Positions 18,509 through 26,630 of a stretch of DNA of 64,000 bases are shown one piece after another. Under the pieces are notes generated by a model. The model made no database searches, was not told the DNA's origin, and saw only the letters and a list, made by a program, of their open reading frames with translations. The position numbers and the translations under genes are program-made. The stretch's first letter is position 1; every line of letters starts with the position of its first letter. This DNA is from Desulforamulus putei DSM 12395 (lineage in GTDB: Bacteria; Bacillota; Desulfotomaculia; Desulfotomaculales; Desulfotomaculaceae): NCBI RefSeq assembly GCF_900129195.1, contig NZ_FQUY01000009.1, forward strand, positions 43,044 to 107,043, given 5' to 3'.

Positions 18509-19900
18509 TTACTTGTTAAGCGGCGGGTAGAGCGCCAAGCCAACCAGGTCGATAAGACCCTTTACTTCTACGCCCAGTTCGTGTTCTTCCACCATCGGGT
18601 AAAGCTGGGCTTTACAGATGGAACAGGGGGCACAAAGGATGCCGTCGCCGTTTTTACCAACCCCGGTTTCCCGCACCTGCTCTGCTTTCTTAGCAGAGAA
18701 TTTAATGCGCAGGTCGTACATTTCGGGATCGTCAAACAGAATAGCGGAACCACCGCCGCAGCAGAAGTTGCGCTCGCGGTTGGGGGTCATTTCAACAAAG
18801 TTGGTCACACAGGCGTTCATAACCACCCGCAGGGTGTCGCACATGTTGCAGGCCCGGCCAAAGTTGCAGGGATCGTGCAGTGTAACCGGTCTGGAGTTAA
18901 CTTCCTTGTGCAGCTTGAGGGCGCCCTTTTCAATGTAGTAGCGTACCTCATCGTGGATGTGCACAATGGGAATACGTCCAGGACGGTCCAACATACCGGG
19001 CAGGTACATCTTACCGGCACGCCAGCCGTGACCGCACTCGCCCCACACAATCTTCTTAACGCCCAGCTTCAGGGCCTCGTCGATAACGCGCATGCAGTTG
19101 GCCCGCAGGGTAGCCCGCTGGTCAAACAGCAAACCAAAGTTGCCGGCCTCTGTGATCTCACTGCTGATAGTCCACTTAACGCCCAGGTAGTGGAAGAACT
19201 TGGCGGCGCCGGTCATGGTGTTGGGGTTCAGCAGGAAGTCCGCCGAGGAAGGAATATACAGGATGTCCGCCGGCTGGTCAACAGGGATTTTAATTTCGAC
19301 GCCGGTTTCATCCATGATTTCCTCTTCCAGGAACTCGCAGGTGTCCACAATACCAGCCTTGGTTAAGCCGGTGTGGTTACCGGTTTTGGCCATGGCAGCG
19401 CCTACGGCCGCATGCAGTTTGGGTACCATGCCCAGCCAGTGCAGCAGCTGGCGGCCAGCCATGGTAACTTCACAGGTGTCCAAACCGAAGGGGCAGACCA
19501 GAGCACAGCGGCGGCACTCGTTGCACTGGTAGAAGTAGGAGAACATTTTCTCCAGGTCTTCCAGCTCGAGGTCTTTGGCACCGATCAGGCGCGGGAAAAA
19601 TCTGCCCTCCGGTGTAAAATACCGCTTGTAAACCTTACGCAGCAGGTCGGCACGGTTGGCGGGAATGTTGTAAGGGTCTCTGGTACCAAGATAGGTATGG
19701 CAGTTTTCCGCACAGGCGCCGCACTTGACACAGGACTCAAAAGTAAGCATTAAGGAGCGGAACTTCTGGCCCAGTTCGTTCAGGTGCTTAATGGCGGCTT
19801 CCACCTTTTGATCGTCGGGAACGGGATTGATGTTAATTTTCAGCATATCCGCAGCGCTGGCTTTCACAGGCTGCTTTAAACCGGTTTCAGTTAATGGCAT
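18509..19900 (-). CDS. dsrK: DsrK, iron-sulfur subunit of DsrMK
   Basis: 463 residues. An N-terminal pair of [4Fe-4S] motifs (CVKCGACAENC and CNECRRCALVC) is followed by CCG domains including GECGHGW and RNFCCGGGSAI, which bind the noncubane cluster thought to reduce the DsrC trisulfide, as in HdrD. The start codon follows the dsrM stop directly (TAAATG). Gram-positive sulfate reducers commonly have only DsrMK, not DsrMKJOP, which fits here. Confidence 0.97.
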   Translation of the reverse strand: MPLTETGLKQPVKASAADMLKININPVPDDQKVEAAIKHLNELGQKFRSLMLTFESCVKCGACAENCHTYLGTRDPYNIPANRADLLRKVYKRYFTPEGRFFPRLIGAKDLELEDLEKMFSYFYQCNECRRCALVCPFGLDTCEVTMAGRQLLHWLGMVPKLHAAVGAAMAKTGNHTGLTKAGIVDTCEFLEEEIMDETGVEIKIPVDQPADILYIPSSADFLLNPNTMTGAAKFFHYLGVKWTISSEITEAGNFGLLFDQRATLRANCMRVIDEALKLGVKKIVWGECGHGWRAGKMYLPGMLDRPGRIPIVHIHDEVRYYIEKGALKLHKEVNSRPVTLHDPCNFGRACNMCDTLRVVMNACVTNFVEMTPNRERNFCCGGGSAILFDDPEMYDLRIKFSAKKAEQVRETGVGKNGDGILCAPCSICKAQLYPMVEEHELGVEVKGLIDLVGLALYPPLNK

Positions 19901-20716
19901 TTACTGCACCCCCCCTGAAGCGGATTGGCCGCCGGAAACGGCATGACCGGTGCCTCCTACGGCTACGCCGGGCATTCCCGGTGCAGGTTCAACATAGGGC
20001 CGGTTGATGATCCAGCGGTGGGCAAACATGCCGGGAATATGCAGCAGTTTGCTGAAGGGTAAATAAATCATCAGAATTTGCACCAGCAGCAAGTGTAACA
20101 CAAACAGCGGCTTGTGCATCACTTCCATATCCGGTGTTATAGGAGTAAAGGTCAGCAGGTTGGCAACGTAGTCCCGCACGGGCTCATAGTGAATGCCCCA
20201 CTCGGGAACAAAGCGCATAATGTTGCCGACAGTCACGATGGCAATGAGCATGAGCAGGTGCAAGTAGTCGCTGGGAGCAGAAAGCTGCTTCACTTCGTTA
20301 ATGGCCATCCTGCGGTACAGCAGGTACAACAGGGCCAGCAGTACCACCACGCCGAAGGAAGTGCCCAGCAGGTTGGACAGGTATTCACTGGTATGCTCGG
20401 AAGTAAGGCCAATGTAATAGAACTGTAAGCCCAGTAAGCCAATACCCATGATATGCCCGCCTAAAATAGAGAACAGAGCCACGTGCATAATCCAGCCGCC
20501 GCTCCAGAGGCTCTTGTCAGCCTTGTAGAGGCTCTTGAAGAAAACAACCTCTGCAGCAATGTCCAGCAGGGCGCCGGCCTGGGTAGTGGGCGCAGGGGTC
20601 AGGGTAATGTTGTGAACAATACGTCCGCTGGCCCATCTGCCCATTCTGTAAAGGAGACCAATGATTAAAACGCTCACGGAAATATAAGGAAGGATTTGTA
20701 AAATAAAATAGGTCAC
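19901..20716 (-). CDS. dsrM: DsrM, membrane cytochrome b subunit of DsrMK
   Basis: 271 residues, a NarI-like membrane protein with five or six hydrophobic helices and conserved histidines (GGWIMHVALFS, GGHIMGIG, VLHLLLVQILM, LLHIPG) expected to bind two hemes b. It oxidises menaquinol and passes electrons to DsrK. The C-terminus is a Gly/Ala-rich tail. It is encoded between a ferredoxin gene and dsrK. A CTCC/GGAGG ribosome site lies upstream of the ATG. Confidence 0.96.
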   Translation of the reverse strand: MTYFILQILPYISVSVLIIGLLYRMGRWASGRIVHNITLTPAPTTQAGALLDIAAEVVFFKSLYKADKSLWSGGWIMHVALFSILGGHIMGIGLLGLQFYYIGLTSEHTSEYLSNLLGTSFGVVVLLALLYLLYRRMAINEVKQLSAPSDYLHLLMLIAIVTVGNIMRFVPEWGIHYEPVRDYVANLLTFTPITPDMEVMHKPLFVLHLLLVQILMIYLPFSKLLHIPGMFAHRWIINRPYVEPAPGMPGVAVGGTGHAVSGGQSASGGVQ

Positions 20717-20860
20717 TGCTACACCTCCTTTGGTTTTACCAAAGCTGCTTATCGAAGTTCATTGCGTAATTAGTGAATAAATTCTGGTTTGTAAAATTGT
20801 AACCTCGCATCCGCAAACCACTTCCCAACCCAACGCCAAACCGAATATGGCACCTGCCTA

Positions 20861-21049
20861 TTATACTTCCTGCAGGGAACAGGCTTCGTTCGGACAGGTT
20901 ACCACACAGGTTTCACACCCCATGCAGTCTGTCTCTGCCCCTGTTACCTCCGCTTTGCCGTCAACCATGCCCAGGATACCTGCCGGACAAGCATCAACAC
21001 ATTCGCCACAGCCTTCACATTGGTCGGCATTTATTGATACAACATACAT
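20861..21049 (-). CDS. 2x[4Fe-4S] ferredoxin upstream of dsrM
   Basis: 62 residues with two cluster motifs, CEGCGECVDACP and CMGCETCVVTCP. The ATG at 21047-21049 has only a weak GGGATGTGG site. It lies 145 nt upstream of dsrM on the same strand, and is plausibly the first gene of the ferredoxin-dsrM-dsrK unit, an electron partner for DsrAB or DsrK. Upstream is a roughly 290-nt G+C-rich structured-looking leader. Confidence 0.93.
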   Translation of the reverse strand: MYVVSINADQCEGCGECVDACPAGILGMVDGKAEVTGAETDCMGCETCVVTCPNEACSLQEV

Positions 21050-21061
21050 TCCACATCCCTG

Positions 21062-21345
21062 GTCTCTAAAACTTGCGCATACTCACTCAAAATATAGCGT
21101 AAGTTTTTACCCGTCCGACTAACGGGCGGCAGTGTCACAGGATTCAACTGCTGGGCCATAGACTCTCGTCTATGTTCCGGGTGATTACCTTGCGATTCAC
21201 CGCCGTCAGCTTATGCTGTCCGTACTGCCCGGAAAGGGTGTTACCCCCGCCTGTTTCCTAATGCCTCCACGTCCGACTTTCACTATGTGTCTTTGCGACG
21301 TTTCATCGGCTGCACTACCAAGAAACCTTTCTCCTTTCTTAATAA
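21062..21345 (-). promoter_or_regulatory. Structured leader or element remnant upstream of ferredoxin-dsrMK
   Basis: A 285-nt stretch with no sustained reading frame but several strong stems on the minus strand, such as CATAGAC-GAGA-GTCTATG (GNRA-like loop) and CCCGTTAGTCGGACGGG. It is far richer in G+C than the AT-rich sequence on its left side (21350-21780). It could be a regulatory 5' leader, or a decayed mobile-element or OMEGA-like RNA. I could not match it to a family from memory. The 21350-21776 stretch shows nothing I can support. Confidence 0.4.
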
Positions 21346-21855
21346 TATAATGATTATGTTTAATTGATTTTACATAGGTTTTTCGGAAGCTGCTTTTACC
21401 TCCTTTTGATGAGTATTTTAAACTTCATTGGGGTGGGCTTGGGGTGGTTATACCTCAGATGATCAGTTGGCTACAATCTGAAGTCTGGGACGGACATGCA
21501 TATATAATGCCTATTTCGTTGTAACTTAAATTATTCCTTCTTAAATCGTCACTTTTTTTTGACAAAGGAGCTGCTGCAATGATTGGCACAGGCAAAGAAA
21601 GTCGATATTACATACAGTAGGACAACTACTATAGAAATATAACATTGATTCCCTTACTGCGTAAAGATGTTCTTATTGTCTTGCCAGGACAGAATTACCA
21701 CGTTTTTCGGATTTTCTCCGGTATGGTTGTATAATCAAAGATAAGGTTGGCCTTCTCAATTTATTCCAGGTTTTTTCATTCTAAAGCTTGTTTTGGCTTT
21801 TTTGAGTAGGATTTTCTGTATCGTTGGAGAAAATAACAATGTGGAGGTGAGAGAT

Positions 21856-22272
21856 ATGTCGGTTTATGATATGGCCATTGAACTGGGTAAAAAGTTATCC
21901 ACCACCGAGGAATATCAAAGGGTTTTGGAAACTCAACGGGCGGTTGCCCAGGATAAAGAGGCCCGTGCCCTGGTGAAGGACTTTCAACAACTGCAGCAGT
22001 CCTACCAGCGCATGCAGATGATGGGCCACCGGCTGACCCAGGAAAACCTGAAGACCCTGGAGGAGGCGGAGAAAAAGGCATCCGCTCATCCTTTAGTGAA
22101 GGATTACCTGGCTGCTCAGGCCAATTTTTATGAGGTTGTCAACGAAGTAAACTTAAAAATACAAGAGGGTTTAAAGGGCGCTCCGGCGGCAGAACAAACC
22201 CAAAGCCAGGGCGGCTGCAGCTGCACCTCCAACGACGACGGCGTCTGCGGCGGTTCCTGCTCCGGCTGCTAA
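21856..22272 (+). CDS. YlbF/YmcA family protein with C-terminal cysteine tail
   Basis: 138 residues from ATG 21856, preceded by GGAGGTGAGAG. Residues 1-110 form the all-helical Com_YlbF domain (MSVYDMAIELGKKLSTTEEY). The last 20 residues contain six cysteines (C-S-C, V-C-G-G-S-C, S-G-C), rich in Gly and Ser. YlbF, YmcA and YaaT form the Y-complex in B. subtilis, which carries [4Fe-4S] clusters and stimulates RNase Y and Spo0A phosphorylation; the tail may be a metal site. One of few plus-strand genes here. Confidence 0.85.
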   Translation: MSVYDMAIELGKKLSTTEEYQRVLETQRAVAQDKEARALVKDFQQLQQSYQRMQMMGHRLTQENLKTLEEAEKKASAHPLVKDYLAAQANFYEVVNEVNLKIQEGLKGAPAAEQTQSQGGCSCTSNDDGVCGGSCSGC

Positions 22273-22275
22273 CCC

Positions 22276-22393
22276 AATTCAAGTCGGGGACGGTTCTTGA
22301 CTTGAATTCACAGCAACCAGACCAAGAGGTTGGGAGATCTCCCAACCTCTTAATCTTCTCAATTCAAGTCAGGGACGGTTCTTGACTTGAATT
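22276..22393 (+). repeat. Two REP-A palindromes flanking a terminator
   Basis: 33-bp REP-A elements at 22276-22308 and 22361-22393 in the same orientation. The first begins 4 nt after the stop codon of the YlbF gene. Arms AATTCAAGTC/GACTTGAATT, core GGGACGGTTCT. Between them lies a perfect palindrome (separate entry). Confidence 0.9.
22324..22351 (+). terminator. Palindromic terminator after the YlbF gene
   Basis: A perfect 28-bp palindrome, AAGAGGTTGGGAGA and its complement, between two REP elements. A short T-containing tract follows rather than a strong U-run, so the strength is uncertain. Confidence 0.6.
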
Positions 22394-22489
22394 TGGTTAA
22401 GCCTGTCCGTCCAAATTTAACTGCTTGCGCCTACAAGCATCCCTTTAAGCGGCTAAAAACAGTCGGAGCCAAACTGTGGAGTTTTGCCC

Positions 22490-24276
22490 TTACCCTAACT
22501 TCTTGTATTTGCAAAGCACTGCCTTAATGGCCAGATAATCTACTTCTTCGGGTAATGCATCTTTTATGGGTTTTAACCGTTCCGCTCCCAGTTCTTTGAT
22601 TTTTTCCAGAATTAAAGTCTCATACTGTTTGGGAATCATGGTATCCCAATTAACCTGATAGCCTTCCAGCCCGCACCTTACCAAGTGATCCTGAACCGTA
22701 GCAGGTTTGAGATTCCTTTTTCGCGTTTCGCGCAATCTCTTGAACGGAATAACCCTGCCGGAACAGCTGCCATGTCACCACATGGCTGGGGGGGCCTTCT
22801 CTTTGGCATATTCCCCTGCCCCGGTTTGTACCGTCTGTGTAGAAATACTGTTTTGGCCTGCGTATTTGAGAATGACTTCTAAAAATTCCTGTCCGTAACG
22901 TTCAAATTTGGCCTGTCCCACGCCCTTGACGGAAAGCATCGCCCGTTTGTTTTGCGGAAGGTGTCGGCACATTTCCCGTAAAGTGCTGTCCGCAAAGACG
23001 ATATAGGGGGGAACTTGTTCTCGCCGGGCAATTTGTTGTCGCAATTGGCGGAGTTCTTCAAACAGCAAGTCGCTGGTGGTATGTTTTTGTTCTTTTCTCG
23101 GTACTTTCAGTAAAAATTTTTCCTGGTTTTTTAATATAGGAATATATTTTCTTAAACACCACGAGGTGTGGCAATAGTCAACCATGGCCTGGAGTTTCCG
23201 GTATTCAAAAGTTTTTCTTGCTTCCGAAAGTGAACTTTGTTCAATTAAAAATTTTTGCACCTGAATGTCCTGGGGGTTAAATAATAAGATGCATTCACCC
23301 GGTTCACCGTCCCGGCCGGCCCGGCCTGCTTCCTGATAGTAGGACTCCATACTTTTCGGCATGTTGTAATGAATGACATACCGTACATTTGATTTATCAA
23401 TACCCATGCCGAATGCGTTGGTGGCTACCATGAGGGAGATATCGTCATATAAAAACATCTCCTGGTTTCTGATTCTTTCGGCATCGTTTAATCCTCGTGG
23501 TACTTTCCCACCGCAAAGCCTTTTTTTCTTAAGTACTCGTGCAGGGCATCCACTTCTTTTCTGGTGGCTGCATAAACGATCCCGGCCTGTCCCCGACGGC
23601 ATGCCAGGTAGTTAACCAGAAAATCCCTTTTGTTTTCGCCCCGCAACACGGAAAAAAACAAGTTCTCCCGGTTAAAACCGGTACTGTATACCAGGGGATT
23701 TTTTAGGGACAGCAACCGCACGATATCCTGTATTACCTCCGGCGTTGCGGTGGCCGTAAAGGCTGTCACCACCGGCCTGCGGGGCAGTTCTTGGATGAAC
23801 GGGGCGATGGCCAGGTAACTGGTTCGAAAGTCGTGGCCCCACTGAGATATGCAGTGGGCTTCGTCGACGGCCAGCATGGATACCTCCAGGGATTTCAGTT
23901 TTGCGCGAAATCTCGGGGACTCCAGACGTTCAGGGGCCACATAGATAAGTTTGTATTTCCCCTGACAGGCCCGGCGGATTCTTTCTTCGAATTCTTCCTG
24001 GTCCAGGGAACTGTTGATATAGGTGGCTTCAATACCCAGGCTGTTGAGAGCATCCACCTGATCTTTCATAAGGGATATTAATGGTGAAATAATGATGGTG
24101 ATCCCGGAAAACATCAGTGCGGGTATTTGATAGCAAAGGGATTTTCCCCCGCCTGTAGGCATAATACCCAGAGTGTCTGATCCTTGTAAAACACTGCTAA
24201 TGATTTTCTCCTGCCCGCTGCGAAAGGAAGAATAACCATAATACTGTTTTAATATCTCCCGTGCCCGATCTAACAC
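22490..24276 (-). pseudogene. recQ: RecQ-type DNA helicase, broken by several frameshifts
   Basis: Three frames together make a full RecQ. 23488-24276 holds helicase motif I (MPTGGGKSLCYQ) and DEAH (VDEAHCISQWGHDF). 22775-23602 holds the C-terminal helicase core (QEAGRAGRDGEPGE) and HRDC (LPQNKRAMLSVKGVG). 22490-22735 holds the terminal HTH (PATVQDHLV). Breaks: a missing base near 23495 in the YHAGLNDAER region, one at a seven-G run (22788-22794), and one near 22715-22722. The middle segment lacks a proper start. Either a pseudogene or several sequencing errors; two of the three breaks are at homopolymers. Confidence 0.85.
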
Positions 24277-24325
24277 AATTTCACGTCCTTACATTAGGTG
24301 AACCGTTTTGGTCCGGACTTTTATT

Positions 24326-25167
24326 TTATCTCTTGAGGATTTTACTCACAGAAGATTCGCTCAGGCCTCCGAATAATATTCCAATATCACGCATCCCAAA
24401 GTTAAAACTTCTTTTTACTTGTTTAATGGCCTCGTTTCTCGCTTCCGCATGAGGTGTTCTTTTGCTTATCAGGTCAGACGCCCGTACATTATATTGGTTG
24501 GCAACGGCCTCTATGAGGGACATCACTTGCAAGTTGTTGACCGGTTCCTTTGTTGTTTCGTCTTCTGCATCCGGAAAATCTAAGATGGCCGGACATTGTT
24601 CCCCTGCGGGTTCACCATCTGTGCCACGTTGAACATACTCCATGTATTTCCTGCATGCCTTAGCATCATCATCAGAAAAATATTTCAGGACCAGGGAAGT
24701 GTCAACCAGGTTCCGGGGGTTACCATCCCTGCCTATGTAGACGGAATAACTGCTCCATGGATAATGCGCCGCATCCTTTACCATTTTGGCCCGCACCGGA
24801 TTCAAATGAATATATCGTGTAACCTCGAGCAAATACCGGTCATTATCAATCACTTCACTTCTAAAGCGATCTTGAAACAAATGTCCGCACCTTTCATATT
24901 TACGGTTGAAATACATGACATAACTAACGTTGAGGCTCTTCATAATTTGGGAAATGTCACTGCCGTTTGTGTCCACGACTAGATGGACATGGTTGTTCAT
25001 AAGGCAATAGGCATAGAATTTACAGTTAAATTTATCTTTTATTCCGGCCAGTGTATCAAGAAACCTCTGCTTGTCCCGATCATCCAGGAAGATATTTTTT
25101 CGTTCATTGCCCCGTTGGATGACATGGTAGGTACAATATTCTCCTTAAGCCGTGGAATTCTGGGCAT
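24326..25167 (-). pseudogene. REP-associated Y1 transposase (RAYT-1), frameshifted
   Basis: Translation from ATG 25167 gives MPRIPRLKENIV, then a one-base shift near 25130 moves the frame to YHVIQRGNERKNIFLDDR; the remainder is intact to 24326. The HUH motif is NNHVHLVV, followed by YERCGHLFQDRF and YIHLNPVRAKMV with the likely catalytic Tyr. A C-terminal HTH of DnaA-like type (FGMRDIGILFGGLSESSVSKIL) is present. Full length would be about 280 residues. A REP-A element lies 40 bp upstream (25207-25239), and other REP-A copies cluster within 3 kb. Confidence 0.85.
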
Positions 25168-25206
25168 TACCTGTCCTCCTTTCAATTAGTAATAGTCCCA
25201 AACACA

Positions 25207-25239
25207 AATTCAAGTCAAGAACCGTCCCCGACTTGAATT
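25207..25239 (-). repeat. REP-A element overlapping the mutY 3' end
   Basis: 33-bp REP-A with an extended outer palindrome (AACACAAA / TTTGTGTT). Read on the minus strand it encodes the last nine residues, NSSRGRFLT, and the TGA of mutY. Confidence 0.92.
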
Positions 25240-26274
25240 TGTGTTGAGGAGGGTGTTTTTGATTTTTTGGAAGGCTGTGGGGATGGCGATGGTGTTAAGT
25301 TCTTGCAGGGGAATCCACTGCAGGCGGGTCTCTTTGATTGTCTCTGCGGGATCAAGCCGACATCGGTATATTTTCATTTCCCAGATTAAATGTGTAAACT
25401 CATGCTTTGTGTCCATCCAGTGAGAGTCCGGAAAGATGTCTACTCCATACTTTATTTTAAATTTTTCGCAAAATTCCTTCTTATTTTTTCCTTCAACACC
25501 AGGAAACTCCCAAAGTCCCCCCAGGAGACCATCCGCAGGCCGCTTGTTCATCAAAATCCGATCTCCCTGTTGAATAAGGGCAATATATCGAATGACGCTT
25601 TTCCGGGCGGGCTTCTTTTGCTTACTAGGCAAGGCATTTTGAAGGTTTTCTTGAAAGGCTTTACAATCTTGCCGGATGGGGCAACCGAAGCACTTGGGGG
25701 CGGTCGGCAAACAAACCAGCGCACCTAATTCTATGAGGGCCTGGGTAAAGTCGCAGGCCTGCTCAGCAGGAAACGCTTGTTTGACCAGATTTTCTACTTC
25801 CTTTTTGACAGCAGGTTGACTGATGTCTTTTTTAAGCAAGTATAATCTTGACATCACCCGGAGCACATTCCCGTCGACGGCCGGGTAGGGTTGGTTGTAG
25901 GCTATGCTCATGACGGCCCCTGCGGTATATGGCCCGATCCCCGGCAGGGCCAGAACCTCCCGGTAGGTTTGCGGAAACACCCCCTGATGGTGCCGGACGA
26001 TTTCTCCGGCTGCTTTATGCATGTTCTTGGCCCGGGTATAGTAGCCCAGTCCTTCCCAGTATTTGAGAACCTCATCGATATCTGCTTGCGCCAGATCCCT
26101 CACCGTAGGAAAGCGCTCCAGAAACCGAGTATAATATGCCAGCACCGTATCCACCCTGGTTTGCTGCAGCATGATTTCCGAAATCCAGATGGCATAGGCA
26201 TCCTTTTGTCGCCGCCAGGGCAGGTCCCTTTTGTTTTCCAAGTACCAGTTCAGTAAAAGTTTAACCCAGTCCAT
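25210..26274 (-). CDS. mutY: A/G-specific adenine glycosylase
   Basis: 354 residues. MutY removes adenine mispaired with 8-oxoguanine. The HhH-GPD domain has LPGIGPYTAGAVMSIAY with the catalytic Asp in YPAVDGNVLRV; the [4Fe-4S] ligands are CLPTAPKCFGCPIRQDC; a C-terminal NUDIX-like domain (LLGGLWEFPGVEG) follows. The protein's last nine residues, NSSRGRFLT, are encoded by a REP-A element and are identical to the end of the TRAP permease at 26601. The native C-terminus has therefore probably been replaced, after the conserved domains. Confidence 0.95.
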   Translation of the reverse strand: MDWVKLLLNWYLENKRDLPWRRQKDAYAIWISEIMLQQTRVDTVLAYYTRFLERFPTVRDLAQADIDEVLKYWEGLGYYTRAKNMHKAAGEIVRHHQGVFPQTYREVLALPGIGPYTAGAVMSIAYNQPYPAVDGNVLRVMSRLYLLKKDISQPAVKKEVENLVKQAFPAEQACDFTQALIELGALVCLPTAPKCFGCPIRQDCKAFQENLQNALPSKQKKPARKSVIRYIALIQQGDRILMNKRPADGLLGGLWEFPGVEGKNKKEFCEKFKIKYGVDIFPDSHWMDTKHEFTHLIWEMKIYRCRLDPAETIKETRLQWIPLQELNTIAIPTAFQKIKNTLLNTNSSRGRFLT

Positions 26275-26336
26275 TGTTATGTACCCCGTTGTAAAAAGTC
26301 ATTTTTGGCGTCGGTTTCATGGTAGTGCTAACTGCC

Positions 26337-26369
26337 AATTCAAGTCAAGAACCGTCCCCCACTTGAATT
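26337..26369 (-). repeat. REP-A element in the gap between mutY and the TRAP permease
   Basis: 33 bp, arms AATTCAAGT/ACTTGAATT and core GGGGACGGTTCT on the minus strand. A degenerate second half, GGAGACGGTTCTTAGTC, follows at 26370-26386. The adjoining 26387-26590 contains a short minus-strand frame ending KVEIATGQLLIIKSKD and broken by a stop, probably a gene relic; I do not recognise it. Confidence 0.85.
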
Positions 26370-26597
26370 GGGAGACGGTTCTTAGTCTTTGCTTTTTATG
26401 ATGAGCAGTTGGCCTGTGGCGATCTCCACTTTCCCTGTTTCCTCCTGCAAAACTTTGCTGATGCCCAGGGAGTGGCCTAGGGTCAGGGTGGCCCGGTGCA
26501 GAGGATATTGGAACCCGATAAGGGTAATACCGTATTATTTGTTATAGTAACTGTACCAGCGGTTGGCTGTTTTGTAAATGGCTGGCGTGTATACATG

Positions 26598-26630
26598 AAT
26601 TCAAGTCAAGAACCGTCCCCGGCTTGAATT
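26598..26630 (-). repeat. REP-A element forming the TRAP permease 3' end
   Basis: 33-bp REP-A read on the minus strand as NSSRGRFLT then TGA; it provides the end of the TRAP permease frame. Confidence 0.92.

Noticed and set aside
21062..21345. Cobalamin, c-di-GMP or Moco riboswitch
   Set aside because: I looked for their signature blocks on both strands and could not place them in order; left unassigned.
22490..24276. Programmed frameshifting in recQ
   Set aside because: At least three breaks, no slippery site with downstream structure at each; decay or sequence error is simpler.
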